From assembly GCA_030727405.1 (NCBI GenBank), contig JANRBR010000035.1, forward strand, positions 62,001-126,000: 64,000 bases of DNA. Direction: 5' to 3'. This document shows positions 27,397 through 36,920 of this stretch, piece after piece; positions within the stretch are counted from its first letter, which is position 1, and every line of letters starts with the position of its first letter. A program made the translations under genes and the position numbers. The notes under the pieces are model-generated. The model saw only the letters and a list, made by a program, of their open reading frames with translations. It ran no database searches and had not been told where the DNA came from. The DNA comes from Crocinitomicaceae bacterium. Lineage in GTDB: Bacteria > Bacteroidota > Bacteroidia > Flavobacteriales_D > Crocinitomicaceae.

Positions 27397-29387
27397 TCGA
27401 TTAAGCTTAAGAATGAATGTGCTTTTTGAAAATAATAGGTCACTTTACCCCCTTCAAATAAAACCAAGGTTTCAGAATCATAGCGTTGAATGCGATCGTA
27501 CTGTAAAGGTAGAACTTCTTTTCCTTCTTTCGAGTACAAGCCATATTTTTCATTGATGGACACTAAAAAATACTGGTTGTTAAAATTTTTAATGGTTGAA
27601 AACGACACAGGCAACAGCATTTCCGCAGAACTATTTAACAAGCCGAAGAAGCCCCCTTTTTCAATTAAATAACCTAAATCATCAAAGTAACGAATGAAAC
27701 TGTATTCAAATGGCAAAATCACCTTACCTTTTACATCCAGAAGCGCCCAATTCCCTTTGTCACGCACTGGCCAATACCCGGTGAATGGTCCACTCGCTTC
27801 ATAAACGTTTTTCTGAACCATTTTTCCCGTAATGTCCATCAAACCATATTTTTCTTTTTTACGAAATACGGCATAAGCACCTTGGTAGCTTGCTAAATTA
27901 GCTGCGTCAGAAAACCATTCCATAGCAATACCCAACAAGAGTTTACCAGTCGAATCAATGTAATTAAGTTGACTTGCAACTTTCACTACTGCCCTATTTG
28001 AAGCGCGATCAAGTTCTCCTATGACTTCAAATTCGGGATGTACCGATGCCATTTTTTCTGAAAAAGTCAAAGGAAGTTCTTCTTCTGTGTAAACAACAGG
28101 GGAATAATCGCCCCGGAAATAATGCGTTTCTCCTTCTATTAAAGTTTCATACACATCATTTTTAGCAATGCTAATGTCTTCATAAATGAGTGGAAAAATT
28201 AATTTTCCAGCTCGGTTAATGACGCCGTACTTCTCCTCTTTTTTTACAATGGCGAGGTTGTTTACGAATTCTAAAATTTCATTGTACTGAAAATCAACGA
28301 TTAGTTGATTTTTCTTATCGATTATACCAAAAAGATCTTCTTTTGAAACAACTGCTAATCCATCCTGGAATGGACCTGCATCATCGTATTCCGCAGGCAC
28401 CATCAAGCCCCCCTTAAGATTCATGTAACCCCATTTCCCATTTTTCAACACCGGATAAAGCTCCATTTGAAACAAATCAATATCCACCGCTAATTCTTGC
28501 ATAAAAGGATAATCAGGAAACTCTGTTTGAAATGTGGTATATTTTTCAGCAGAATTCTCCTTAAAATACAATTGATACACATACCTCCAGGCATCATTCA
28601 CGAATGGATTCGCTGGGAATCCACGAGCAAACTGAACATATTCCTGAAGGGAATGGTTCAAGGTCGACAAGCGATAAATTTCCTTCGCTGCATCCGATAG
28701 ATGAGGATTCTTCGGGCATTTTTCATAGAACTGAACAAAGGACGATAACTGTCCATCTGCCGTTATTTCTGCATATTCCAAATCATAATAAAGAAACTGG
28801 GCTTCTTGAACAAATGCTGATTCTGGGAGTGTATCCATAAAAAACACCAATGCCTGAGACGTTTTTTTGTCCTTAGCGGTTTGAAAAGCCAATTGATCAC
28901 GCAAATACACGGCCGTATTCAAGGACTTATACCATGGATGGTTTGCAATAAAGTGATTCCAAGAAGCTATTGTTGGATTGCTTTTTATCTGATCAAAAAC
29001 CAATTGACTCAAAACCTGTTGCTGTAACTCAATGGTACTATCATTAAAGGAAAAGTCACTTTTCCAAGCCAACTTCACTTTCTCCGGTACATTAGCCCAC
29101 AATGCTTTAGACTTTAATGCGTAAAAATAAGCACTGTCGAAATTCCTAAAATCGTTCGTAATGAACAATTTTGAAAGTCCAAAAGAGGCAATGCTCCCAC
29201 TCTTTTTGAGTCCAGAGCGAAAATACTCATTGGCTAAACCAAAATTTTTGTTTTGTAATTCCTCAAAGCCTTTTTCAATGGATCTTTGTCCAAAAACAGA
29301 AAATGAAAGTTGAACGCACAAAACAATTGAGTGCAGAACCGCGTTTCTTTTCCAGACATTCACTTTTTCACCACTTTTATTTCGCAT
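27393..29387 (-). CDS. WG-repeat protein, exported
   Basis: A 664-residue protein with an N-terminal signal (hydrophobic run about 17-33, ending SVFGQ). Residues 35-310 form helical TPR-like repeats. Residues about 320-650 contain at least six WG repeats, a beta-rich unit recognised as GKWGYMNLKGGLMVPAEYDD, EKYGVINRAGKLIFPLIYED, EKYGLMDITGKMV, GNWALLDVKGKVILPFEYS and similar. WG-repeat proteins are common in Bacteroidota and their function is not established. It overlaps nadE by 11 bases upstream and the TonB-like gene by 4 bases downstream, an unusually tight arrangement. Confidence 0.85.
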   Translation of the reverse strand: MRNKSGEKVNVWKRNAVLHSIVLCVQLSFSVFGQRSIEKGFEELQNKNFGLANEYFRSGLKKSGSIASFGLSKLFITNDFRNFDSAYFYALKSKALWANVPEKVKLAWKSDFSFNDSTIELQQQVLSQLVFDQIKSNPTIASWNHFIANHPWYKSLNTAVYLRDQLAFQTAKDKKTSQALVFFMDTLPESAFVQEAQFLYYDLEYAEITADGQLSSFVQFYEKCPKNPHLSDAAKEIYRLSTLNHSLQEYVQFARGFPANPFVNDAWRYVYQLYFKENSAEKYTTFQTEFPDYPFMQELAVDIDLFQMELYPVLKNGKWGYMNLKGGLMVPAEYDDAGPFQDGLAVVSKEDLFGIIDKKNQLIVDFQYNEILEFVNNLAIVKKEEKYGVINRAGKLIFPLIYEDISIAKNDVYETLIEGETHYFRGDYSPVVYTEEELPLTFSEKMASVHPEFEVIGELDRASNRAVVKVASQLNYIDSTGKLLLGIAMEWFSDAANLASYQGAYAVFRKKEKYGLMDITGKMVQKNVYEASGPFTGYWPVRDKGNWALLDVKGKVILPFEYSFIRYFDDLGYLIEKGGFFGLLNSSAEMLLPVSFSTIKNFNNQYFLVSINEKYGLYSKEGKEVLPLQYDRIQRYDSETLVLFEGGKVTYYFQKAHSFLSLIE

Positions 29388-30153
29388 GTTTCAATTCTGA
29401 AGGAATGAGGCAAACGGGAATTGGCTCCATTTTATGCTTATTGGCAGCATGGAATCCATGGTAAATACGCAAAACTTCTTTTTGTCTAACAGACAATTCG
29501 GAGGAATCACCCTGGTAATCCATTGCCCATTCAAGTTCTGGGTAACTCGCGCCAATTTGATCCTCATCACTTCTTCCATCTTCCCAAAGTCCATCTGTAG
29601 GAGCAGCGGTTAATATCGAATTCACTACCTGTACCGATTCGGCTAAGTTGAACACTTCTGTTTTGGTTAAATCAGCGATTGGACTTATATCTACACCGCC
29701 ATCACCGTATTTCGTAAAGAATCCAACGCCAAAATCTTCCACACGATTTCCTGTACCTGCAACCAAGCAACGATTGGCCTGACCGATCGCGTACAAGGTC
29801 ATCATGCGTAAACGTGCACGTGAATTTGCCATCGCTAAGGATTGTTCTTTTACCTCAAAAGGCATGAGTGATTCGAATTCAGAGAAAACCTTTGTCAAAG
29901 GAAGCTCATAGGATCGAACGTTTGCAAAACGACTTTTCAAATCTTGAATGTGTTCTTGCGCGCGTTGATATTCTGCGGTGGTTTGACGAATGGGCATGTT
30001 CAATAAAATGACATCTGCACCTGTTAACGCACACAGCGTTGATGTCAAAGCAGAATCGATTCCACCTGAAACTCCGACAATAAATCCTTCAACCTTTGCC
30101 TGTTGTTGGTAAGCTTTTAACCAAGCTACAATATGAGAAACGATTGGATTCAA
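29377..30153 (-). CDS. nadE: NH3-dependent NAD(+) synthase
   Basis: A 258-residue N-type ATP pyrophosphatase that amidates nicotinic acid adenine dinucleotide. The P-loop is VGVSGGIDSALTS (about 27-39). AGTGNRVEDFGVGFFTKYGD and PIADLTKTEV are further NadE signatures. There is no nitrilase-type glutaminase domain, so ammonia is the likely nitrogen donor. The start is TTG at 30153, immediately after the stop of the upstream barrel gene; no ATG would preserve the N-terminal helix. nadE next to gldB/gldC is a recurrent arrangement in flavobacteria, here divergent from gldB with one gene between. Confidence 0.94.
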   Translation of the reverse strand: MNPIVSHIVAWLKAYQQQAKVEGFIVGVSGGIDSALTSTLCALTGADVILLNMPIRQTTAEYQRAQEHIQDLKSRFANVRSYELPLTKVFSEFESLMPFEVKEQSLAMANSRARLRMMTLYAIGQANRCLVAGTGNRVEDFGVGFFTKYGDGGVDISPIADLTKTEVFNLAESVQVVNSILTAAPTDGLWEDGRSDEDQIGASYPELEWAMDYQGDSSELSVRQKEVLRIYHGFHAANKHKMEPIPVCLIPSELKHAK

Positions 30154-30981
30154 TTAGAACAGGATTGAAAATTTCAAGGCCACTTGATTTTGAGTTGACT
30201 TATTAGAGAAGTAAACTTTATTCAAATCATTATCTAAAATGAATAAAGACTTTTTGTCGTCGGATCGATCCAAAAACAAAGGCACAAATCCATAATAATA
30301 CCCTATTTCCGCTTTTAAAACGGTCGTTCCTGCAAAATTCCATTCTGCTCCTGCGGAAAAACCAATGTTCGAATTAAAAATGAATAATTCTCCTTTGGAG
30401 GACATATCAATGTTATCTTGATTTTTCCACAATGCAAGTGGATCATTCAGATTATCAAGCGAAAAACCCGTATCGTTGATTTTATTGGATACTAAAAAGC
30501 GATTTCGCAAGCCGAAATTGGCAAAGTATCGAAAATCACCTATGAATTCTGTTCTGAAATTCAAGTAGATTGGCAGGCTGATGTATACAGGATTATAAGT
30601 GCGCTCACTCATTAAAAAATATTTATCGGTTGTCGCAACAGTTTCTTTCTGACTTTTAATTACCTTATCCGTGTAACGGTAAAATACATTTGCATCTTCT
30701 TTTTTGAACTTTAAGTTTTCAATGTCAAATTCCAATCCGAAGGTATAAGCCAGGTTCTTACTTTCTTTAAAAGCCTTCGTAAAATTTGTCCCCACGGTAA
30801 ATGTTGCTCCTACCCCATTCGCCGAAAGATAATTGGTACCCATTTTCAACATGCTTACACCTACTCCACCAACCATTCCTGCTTGCAGGGATTTATCACC
30901 GACCGTTTGAGCTTGGATTCCATAAGTCAAAAAAATCGAAAAAATGGCGCTTGCTAATCGTTTGATTGAAATTGATCTCAT
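30154..30981 (-). CDS. Outer-membrane beta-barrel protein
   Basis: A 275-residue protein with a signal peptide (to about residue 24, YGIQAQ) and alternating hydrophobic beta strands ending in VALKFSILF, a typical outer-membrane C-terminus. It belongs to the broad porin/OMP_b-brl-like group; no finer assignment is supported. It abuts nadE (stop followed directly by the TTG start), so the two are probably co-transcribed, and it diverges from gldB across 46 bases. Confidence 0.75.
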   Translation of the reverse strand: MRSISIKRLASAIFSIFLTYGIQAQTVGDKSLQAGMVGGVGVSMLKMGTNYLSANGVGATFTVGTNFTKAFKESKNLAYTFGLEFDIENLKFKKEDANVFYRYTDKVIKSQKETVATTDKYFLMSERTYNPVYISLPIYLNFRTEFIGDFRYFANFGLRNRFLVSNKINDTGFSLDNLNDPLALWKNQDNIDMSSKGELFIFNSNIGFSAGAEWNFAGTTVLKAEIGYYYGFVPLFLDRSDDKKSLFILDNDLNKVYFSNKSTQNQVALKFSILF

Positions 30982-31000
30982 GTGATTCTGTTTTAAGTGT

Positions 31001-31008
31001 TAATTTTG
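31001..31008 (+). promoter_or_regulatory. -7 promoter box (TAATTTTG) of gldB operon
   Basis: TAATTTTG is an exact TAnnTTTG match, 19 bases upstream of the GTG at 31028. Confidence 0.6.
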
Positions 31009-31027
31009 AGCAAAAATAAGAATTATC

Positions 31028-32041
31028 GTGAAACACTTTCGATTCCTAACTAGCCTTTTTGGATTAGTCATTTTCATCTTTGCCTCCTGTTCCTCGAACA
31101 CTTACGAAGTAAACGTGGATGAAGTTCCATTATCCATCGATTTTATTCACCTGGATTCCATGGCTTACCACGCAAGTTGGAACCAACGAGATGTCCTTTT
31201 CATGGATTTAAAAAAGAAGGACCCCGAACTCTTTCAATACGCATTCTCTTATGCCATCGAAGTTTCCTTGGCCTCTGACACTGCATTTAGAAATGGAATT
31301 GACCGATTTTATAGCAATCCATACATCGTTTCGTTGGAGAATAAAATTCAACAAAAAGGTAAATGGAGAAAGGAAACGAGTCAACAATTACTGAACGGAT
31401 TCAAACGTTTGTCCTACTTTTTACCAAAATGGAAAAAACCAAAATCCATCTATTTCATCAATAGCCGTTTTGCCGCAAGTGCCTATTGCTCAAATAAATC
31501 CATTGCGATTGGTGAAGATCGCTACCTTGGTCCAAAAGACAAACTGGTGCAAGCTTTACCTCCATCCCAATTTTATGGATGGATAAAAGAAGCCATGCAA
31601 CCATCTTTCGTTAGTTCAGATGTCCTACTAGTTTGGATTAGTTCACACGGAATAGAAGAAACAACAGAAAACTATGCAAGCGAAATGATTCGTTGGGGGA
31701 AAATGCTGTTTCTAACGCATATTTGCCTCCCTGAATTATCAGAGGCGCAAATCGTTCGTTATTCTAAAAAAGATTTCGATTGGGCCGTTGCCAGTGAAAA
31801 GGCATTTTGGACTTATTTGGTGGACGAGGAATTGTTATTTAAAACCGATGAAGAAACCCGCATGAATTTGCTCCACGAGGGACCTTTCACTACAGGACTC
31901 CCAAAAGAAAGTCCAGACAGGATGGGGCGATTTCTAGGTTATCAAATTGTCAAACAATACATGGAAAACAACGATGTAAGCCCGAAGGAATTGGTCAACA
32001 TCCCGTATAATAAAATCCTTCAAAAATATCAAGTCAACTAA
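31028..32041 (+). CDS. gldB: Gliding motility lipoprotein GldB
   Basis: A 337-residue lipoprotein (signal ending FIFASC, Cys21) matching GldB in length and pattern (SIDFIHLDSMAY, then NGFKRLSYFLPKWKKP, and the C-terminal DRMGRFLGYQIVKQYMENN). GldB is required for gliding in Flavobacterium and belongs to the gliding/type IX secretion set. It starts at GTG 31028; there is no nearby in-frame ATG that keeps the signal peptide. It is followed after 2 bases by gldC, which supports the call. Confidence 0.9.
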   Translation: MKHFRFLTSLFGLVIFIFASCSSNTYEVNVDEVPLSIDFIHLDSMAYHASWNQRDVLFMDLKKKDPELFQYAFSYAIEVSLASDTAFRNGIDRFYSNPYIVSLENKIQQKGKWRKETSQQLLNGFKRLSYFLPKWKKPKSIYFINSRFAASAYCSNKSIAIGEDRYLGPKDKLVQALPPSQFYGWIKEAMQPSFVSSDVLLVWISSHGIEETTENYASEMIRWGKMLFLTHICLPELSEAQIVRYSKKDFDWAVASEKAFWTYLVDEELLFKTDEETRMNLLHEGPFTTGLPKESPDRMGRFLGYQIVKQYMENNDVSPKELVNIPYNKILQKYQVN

Positions 32042-32043
32042 TT

Positions 32044-32391
32044 ATGAGCGATCAAATCACAAAAAAATCAGACATCATTCTCAGCGTTGGATTAGATGCC
32101 AATCAAATTCCAGCAGCCATTAAATGGAGTGCCATTGACACCAATGTTTCCAATGCAGAAGCTTCCGCTTTTTTACTGTCTATTTGGGATCCAAAGGAGA
32201 AAAACACGATGAAAATTGACTTATGGACAAAAGACATGAGCATAGAAGAGATGAAACAGTTCTTTCATCAGACCTTACTCACGATGGCAGATACGTTTGA
32301 AAAAGCAACGGGAGAACATTTGATTAGCGAGGATTTAAGGGATTATTGCTACCATTTTGCGACAAAAATGGAAATCCTACCGGAGGAATGA
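32044..32391 (+). CDS. gldC: Gliding motility protein GldC
   Basis: A 115-residue soluble cytoplasmic protein with KSDIILSVGLDANQIP and IKWSAIDTNV near the N-terminus and FATKMEILPEE at the C-terminus, typical of GldC. It follows gldB directly, the known gldBC order, and overlaps the next gene by 4 bases (ATGA). Its biochemical role in gliding is not defined. Confidence 0.93.
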   Translation: MSDQITKKSDIILSVGLDANQIPAAIKWSAIDTNVSNAEASAFLLSIWDPKEKNTMKIDLWTKDMSIEEMKQFFHQTLLTMADTFEKATGEHLISEDLRDYCYHFATKMEILPEE

Positions 32392-33179
32392 AATTCACAT
32401 TAGAAAAAATGCGCACCAAGCATTTAGACACGGTTCAATATTTCTTAACTACAGAAACAGAAAACACTTGTTTAAATGACTTCATCGGTCAAGAAATTCA
32501 GCTCAATTGGACAGGAGTCATCACATGTCGAACTTGCCAAAAGCGCACAAAAAAGTCTTTTGGTGAAGGATTTTGTTTTTCTTGCTTCAGTACGGCAGCC
32601 GAAGCGAGTCCATGCATTTTACATCCCGAATTGTGTGAAGCACATTTAGGGAAAGGACGTGACATTGAATACGAATTAAAGAACCACAATCAACCGCACT
32701 ATGTTTACCTTGCCGCAACCGACATTGTGAAAGTTGGAGTAACGAGGTCCACTCAAATTCCCACACGGTGGATTGACCAAGGAGCTGGAAAGGCGATTTT
32801 ATTGGCTGAGGTTCCAAATCGTTATTTAGCCGGAGTCATTGAGGTAGCATTAAAAGATTTCTTTGCCGACAAAACGAATTGGCAGAATATGTTGCGCAAC
32901 ATGCAAGACGAAACCATTGATTTAATCGAAGAAAAATGGCAAGTTTGCGACGAATTACCGTCGGACTTAGCTCAATATTGGCTTGAAAACGATGAAATTC
33001 TTACTTTTAACTATCCGGTAATGAATTATCCAAGTAAAGTTCAATCCATGACCTTCGACAAAGAAGCATGTATCTCAGGGAAACTAAGTGGAATTCGTGG
33101 CCAATACTTGTATTTCGACGACCATAAAGTCATCAATATCAGAAGGCATACGGGATATGAAATTGAATTTAACGCATAA
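32388..33179 (+). CDS. DUF2797 domain protein with zinc-ribbon
   Basis: A 263-residue cytoplasmic protein of the DUF2797 family. A Cys4 zinc ribbon (CRTCQKRTKKSFGEGFCFSC, about 46-65) is followed by the conserved core YVYLAATDIVKVGVTRSTQIP TRWIDQGA, which resembles a GIY-YIG-like nuclease fold, and EVALKDFFADKTNWQ. Function is unproven. The ATG at 32388 overlaps the gldC stop and is preceded by GGAGG, a clear ribosome site unusual for this window. The longer frame from 32346 begins at a TTG inside gldC. Confidence 0.85.
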   Translation: MKFTLEKMRTKHLDTVQYFLTTETENTCLNDFIGQEIQLNWTGVITCRTCQKRTKKSFGEGFCFSCFSTAAEASPCILHPELCEAHLGKGRDIEYELKNHNQPHYVYLAATDIVKVGVTRSTQIPTRWIDQGAGKAILLAEVPNRYLAGVIEVALKDFFADKTNWQNMLRNMQDETIDLIEEKWQVCDELPSDLAQYWLENDEILTFNYPVMNYPSKVQSMTFDKEACISGKLSGIRGQYLYFDDHKVINIRRHTGYEIEFNA

Positions 33180-33664
33180 TGGTACTTTTCATTCATAAAG
33201 TTTTGGATTTTTTCTATCCGCTTGTCAGGCGATTTCTTGACAAGACTACCTACTATTACGCTGCTTGCGGGACAGGAAATTTGGTGCTTAGTTGGGTCTT
33301 ATTCTTTGTCTTCTTTCAATTTATTTTCCAGAAACAAGATTTCACCTTGTCAAATTTACCGTTTGGCATGGAGACAAAAACCCTTTCCGCCTTAACGCTT
33401 AGCTCGCTGATATGCGCATGCATTTCCTTTGTCATTGGCTTTCTCTTGATGCGCTATGTTGTGTTTACGGAAAGTCAATTGCGTGGCAGATCTCAATTCT
33501 TACGTTATGGATTAAGTGCGATCATCACTTCTACCACGAACTGGGGACTTTTAAAAATTTTGGTATTAGGATTGGGTGTTTTCCCATCGATAGCGAATGT
33601 TTTCGCATCCTGCGTTGTCGTAACCATCAGTTATTTAATGCAGCGTAAATTCAGCTTTAAGTGA
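33179..33664 (+). CDS. GtrA-like membrane protein
   Basis: A 161-residue protein with four predicted transmembrane helices (about 25-50, 64-84, 95-115, 125-150) and the GtrA pattern (YYYAACGTGNLVLSWVLFF, RYGLSAIITSTTNWGLLKI, and the C-terminal SYLMQRKFSF). GtrA proteins are thought to help move polyprenyl-linked sugars across the inner membrane. Its start overlaps the DUF2797 stop (TAATG). It faces a polysaccharide-type gene group just downstream. Confidence 0.85.
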   Translation: MVLFIHKVLDFFYPLVRRFLDKTTYYYAACGTGNLVLSWVLFFVFFQFIFQKQDFTLSNLPFGMETKTLSALTLSSLICACISFVIGFLLMRYVVFTESQLRGRSQFLRYGLSAIITSTTNWGLLKILVLGLGVFPSIANVFASCVVVTISYLMQRKFSFK

Positions 33665-33666
33665 GC

Positions 33667-34473
33667 TTAGTTCACCGATTTGTATTTCAAAGCTAGTTCA
33701 AAAGAACCGCGAGGCAAACGGTTCAACTCAATGGACTCCGATGCCACATCAAAAGGCAAATAAACTGCACACAAGCTGTTTTCAACCAAGTAAACATGTG
33801 CATGCATTTCTTTTGGTAAGGCACGGTAAATTCCCGTTAAAACATCAAATCTTGGATACTCCGTATCCTTTTTAGCATCGTGCCATACAAGAATAGACTT
33901 GTCGCTTTTGAGGTAAGAAAGCATTTTTTTTGTGTCGCGGTAAACAGCATCCGTTGAATGGTCACCATCGATGAAAATTAAGTCAAATGTTTTATTTAAT
34001 TGAGCGAAGTTATACGTTTGAGAATCACCAAAAACATGGTGAATGTTTTCGACTTTTTTGGAGAAAAACCGGTGTGAATCGACATAGTTTTTTTCAAGTC
34101 CAAGTTCCAACAACTGGTCATCACCCAAGTTAAACGTGTAAACAGAATCGACATAAGGAGCAACATTTGCCGCACTTTCCCCTCTCCACGTTCCAATCTC
34201 TAAGTAATCTTTCACCTGGTATTGTCGACACAGCAATTGCAATAACGCGAAATCCGTTGCTAAGGATGATCCAGAAAGAAAGGCATAGGGTGAAACGATT
34301 ACTTCTTCGCTTTTCATTAAGTCCAACAAACGAATTTGTTTTAATGCTAGTCCAGGAAATGCACCTTGAAAATCTTCTTTTAAAACGGATTCATCGTTTA
34401 ACACATTATTCAACAAATACGGTTTTCGGATGATTAATTTGAGGGCCTTAAAAAACTTACGGAACTTACTCAT
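33667..34473 (-). CDS. Class I SAM-dependent methyltransferase (Methyltransf_24 type)
   Basis: A 268-residue enzyme. VKDYLEIGTWRGESAANVAPYV (about 91-112) is the S-adenosylmethionine-binding motif I, and FDLIFIDGDHSTDAVYRD (about 164-181) is the metal/substrate motif common to this group. Members methylate small molecules or sugars. It is downstream of a flippase and GT4 on the same strand with 3 bases between, so sugar or lipid-linked oligosaccharide modification is plausible. Confidence 0.82.
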   Translation of the reverse strand: MSKFRKFFKALKLIIRKPYLLNNVLNDESVLKEDFQGAFPGLALKQIRLLDLMKSEEVIVSPYAFLSGSSLATDFALLQLLCRQYQVKDYLEIGTWRGESAANVAPYVDSVYTFNLGDDQLLELGLEKNYVDSHRFFSKKVENIHHVFGDSQTYNFAQLNKTFDLIFIDGDHSTDAVYRDTKKMLSYLKSDKSILVWHDAKKDTEYPRFDVLTGIYRALPKEMHAHVYLVENSLCAVYLPFDVASESIELNRLPRGSFELALKYKSVN

Positions 34474-34476
34474 GTG

Positions 34477-35751
34477 CTAGCTGCGCTTTGATAAATGATG
34501 CTTCAATTGACCGAGGTTTGATTTTAACTCGGAAATGCTTGGGAATACCACAAAGGTAGCGCCTTCTTTTCGAAAATATAGAATCACCACCAAAGAAGTA
34601 ACGAAATAAGAAATACTAGCCGTAACTGCAGCTCCTTGAATTTTCAAGAGAGGAATGAAATAATAGGCCGCAATGCAGGTTACAATCAATCCAATCCCAG
34701 ATGCAACCGCATTCACATAGTACTTTCCATGCCCAGAAAAATAATGCCCAATGATCAAAGCATAATTAAACACCCAGATACCCGGTGCTAAATACCAAAA
34801 CAATTGGTTCAATTCGTTGAATTCTTTGCCGAATAACCAAGAAAAAAACGCACTTGGAATCATGACCAGAATGAACAAGCCTACAAAGGCAATTAACAAG
34901 CCATACTTCGTCAATTGCTCCGTGATTTTCTTTGTGTAATTGACATCCTTGGAATTGGAAATGGTTGCATATTGCCACAAGGAAATACTCGTGGAAATCA
35001 TCCAAATGGACTCAATCACGGAGACGGCATTGGAATAAATACCTACTTGAGCGGTTCCACAATCCTTTTCTAAAAAGAAATAGCTGATTCGAAAACTTAG
35101 CAATTGAAAAACATGCGCCAATTGATTTTGAAAACCATAATAAATCAATGATTTGAAAGTCGGCCAGGTTTGACTCCAATCATGAGCAACTTCGCTTTTT
35201 ACCGTTGGACGAATGAACAATATACTTTGAAGTAAAGTGAACCCATAAGCAAAAAATAGGGCATTAACATAAGCATCTACTGTGCGATCCCAATTCAACA
35301 GGAACTGAACACACAAACTCCCAAAAGTCAGGACGGGAATTAAAAAGCTCAACAAGTTAAAATGCCGTAAATTTTCTTTGCCCAGAAGTACGGAACTATG
35401 AATGGAAATAACGGATGACATGGTGCTCAAAAGCACAACGGAAAGAATAAATTTGGTCGGAATTAAATCGACGAATACAAGCAGGAAAAACGTTAAGACT
35501 CCTACAAAAATCGTCCATAAATAAGAGGCAATAAAAAGCTCCTTTATTTGGAGTTTATTGGCTAAATAAACGATGGATGCACCACCAACCATGTTGTCAA
35601 AGATGGTGATTAAGGCAATCATGGTTAGGACAAGGCTCTGCTCCCCTTTTCCTGATGCTCCAATGTACTGCGAAACGATCACAGCAATCAAAAGATTGAG
35701 GACCGCAGTCAATAGCCTTACACCAAAATTACCGAGTATTTTACGAAGCAT
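34477..35751 (-). CDS. Oligosaccharide flippase (Wzx-like, MOP superfamily)
   Basis: A 424-residue integral membrane protein with about 12 hydrophobic helices, starting GNFGVRLLTAVLNLLIAVIV and QYIGASGKGEQSLVLTM, the typical start of polysaccharide flippases. It would move undecaprenyl-linked glycans to the periplasmic face. It overlaps the GT4 gene upstream by 11 bases and is followed by the methyltransferase, forming a compact surface-glycan unit. Confidence 0.87.
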   Translation of the reverse strand: MLRKILGNFGVRLLTAVLNLLIAVIVSQYIGASGKGEQSLVLTMIALITIFDNMVGGASIVYLANKLQIKELFIASYLWTIFVGVLTFFLLVFVDLIPTKFILSVVLLSTMSSVISIHSSVLLGKENLRHFNLLSFLIPVLTFGSLCVQFLLNWDRTVDAYVNALFFAYGFTLLQSILFIRPTVKSEVAHDWSQTWPTFKSLIYYGFQNQLAHVFQLLSFRISYFFLEKDCGTAQVGIYSNAVSVIESIWMISTSISLWQYATISNSKDVNYTKKITEQLTKYGLLIAFVGLFILVMIPSAFFSWLFGKEFNELNQLFWYLAPGIWVFNYALIIGHYFSGHGKYYVNAVASGIGLIVTCIAAYYFIPLLKIQGAAVTASISYFVTSLVVILYFRKEGATFVVFPSISELKSNLGQLKHHLSKRS

Positions 35752-36904
35752 GTTCCGTCAAAATGGATTCGTAAATCTGTGTAAACTCTTTTCCAATGGC
35801 GTTGTAACTAAATAATTCTGAGGCTCTTTTGTGCATATCGTCCGACTGATAGCTGGACAAACGTTCAATTTGCTGATTTATTGCAGTAACAAGTGCTCCG
35901 AGGTCCTCCGAGGGAACCAAAACACCATCGTTTGCTTGGATGATTTCATCGATGCCGCCAACGTTTGTGGAAACGACAGGAACGCCACAGGAACGCGCTT
36001 CTATCAATACACAGGGCAAATTCTCGAAACGACTTGTCAGAACAAACAAGTTTGCTTGTTGAAGAAGTTGAGCAATGCCTTTCGCATCCTTGATGCCATG
36101 AAAGATCACATTACCGCTTATACCGAGACGCTGAATTTCTGGTTGAAAAAAATGGTAATCACCATCACTTATGATGTTTAGTTTTGCCTTCGGGTGCGTG
36201 AGTAGCATTTGTTGAAATGCCTCTAGCAACAAAAGTGGGTTTTTCTGAATTGGATCTAGTGATGAAACATGAACCAACTGAATGCCTTCGTTTATTATTT
36301 TCTCTTTTGGTACAAAAACATCGGTGTCAATGGCATTATAAACCACTTTCATTTCGCTATTGATGCCAAACGATCTCATGGCCTTAGCAAGATTTTCACT
36401 TACCGGCAAAATGCTTGCTGCTCGATTCGCTGAAAAAATGGTCATCTTGCGTTGCCAAAAACCCAACTTTGCTTGTGCAGAATGATGGTAAACCGTCCAA
36501 TGCTCTGTAATGACGTAAGGAATGCGGTGGATTTTCTTCACCAACCATGCGACAAATCCAATTGGATAAACCACATTCGCATGAACGATGTCCGGATGGA
36601 ATCCATCTTTTTTCAACTTTTTAAGGTAACGAAGGTAGCATAATAGGATGCGTAGGTAATTCCAGATTGAACCTAAAATCGGGATACGAGATTTGGATAG
36701 ATAAATGATGCTTGTCGGAAAAGGTTCGCTAGAATAAACAAGTTCTTGACCGTGTTTAAGGCTTTCATCCAAACAAACATAAATCAAATGAACATGGTTG
36801 AATTTTGCAGAAGCAAATGCATGTTGAAACACAAAATTCCCATGGGTAGGTTTTATCCGATTCGGATACCAACTTGATAGGAATAAGACGTTCCTTTTCT
36901 GCAT
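35741..36904 (-). CDS. Glycosyltransferase family 4
   Basis: A 387-residue GT-B enzyme. The N-terminal lobe starts FLSSWYPNRIKPTHGNFVFQ and includes DIVHANVVYPIGFVAW. The nucleotide-sugar lobe has VHVSSLDPIQKNPLLLLEAF (about 226-245) and the EX7E motif region TSRFENLPCVLIEARSCGVP (about 302-321), followed by GGIDEII. Activated sugar and acceptor are unknown. It begins the GT4-flippase-methyltransferase run, 16 bases after the cysteine desulfurase gene. Confidence 0.92.
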   Translation of the reverse strand: MQKRNVLFLSSWYPNRIKPTHGNFVFQHAFASAKFNHVHLIYVCLDESLKHGQELVYSSEPFPTSIIYLSKSRIPILGSIWNYLRILLCYLRYLKKLKKDGFHPDIVHANVVYPIGFVAWLVKKIHRIPYVITEHWTVYHHSAQAKLGFWQRKMTIFSANRAASILPVSENLAKAMRSFGINSEMKVVYNAIDTDVFVPKEKIINEGIQLVHVSSLDPIQKNPLLLLEAFQQMLLTHPKAKLNIISDGDYHFFQPEIQRLGISGNVIFHGIKDAKGIAQLLQQANLFVLTSRFENLPCVLIEARSCGVPVVSTNVGGIDEIIQANDGVLVPSEDLGALVTAINQQIERLSSYQSDDMHKRASELFSYNAIGKEFTQIYESILTEHAS

Positions 36905-36920
36905 GCCTTATGGCTGTTTT

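Noticed and set aside
33661-33675. GTGA-N7-TCAC hairpin between gtrA and the methyltransferase as a terminator
   Set aside because: Only four base pairs and no T run on either strand.
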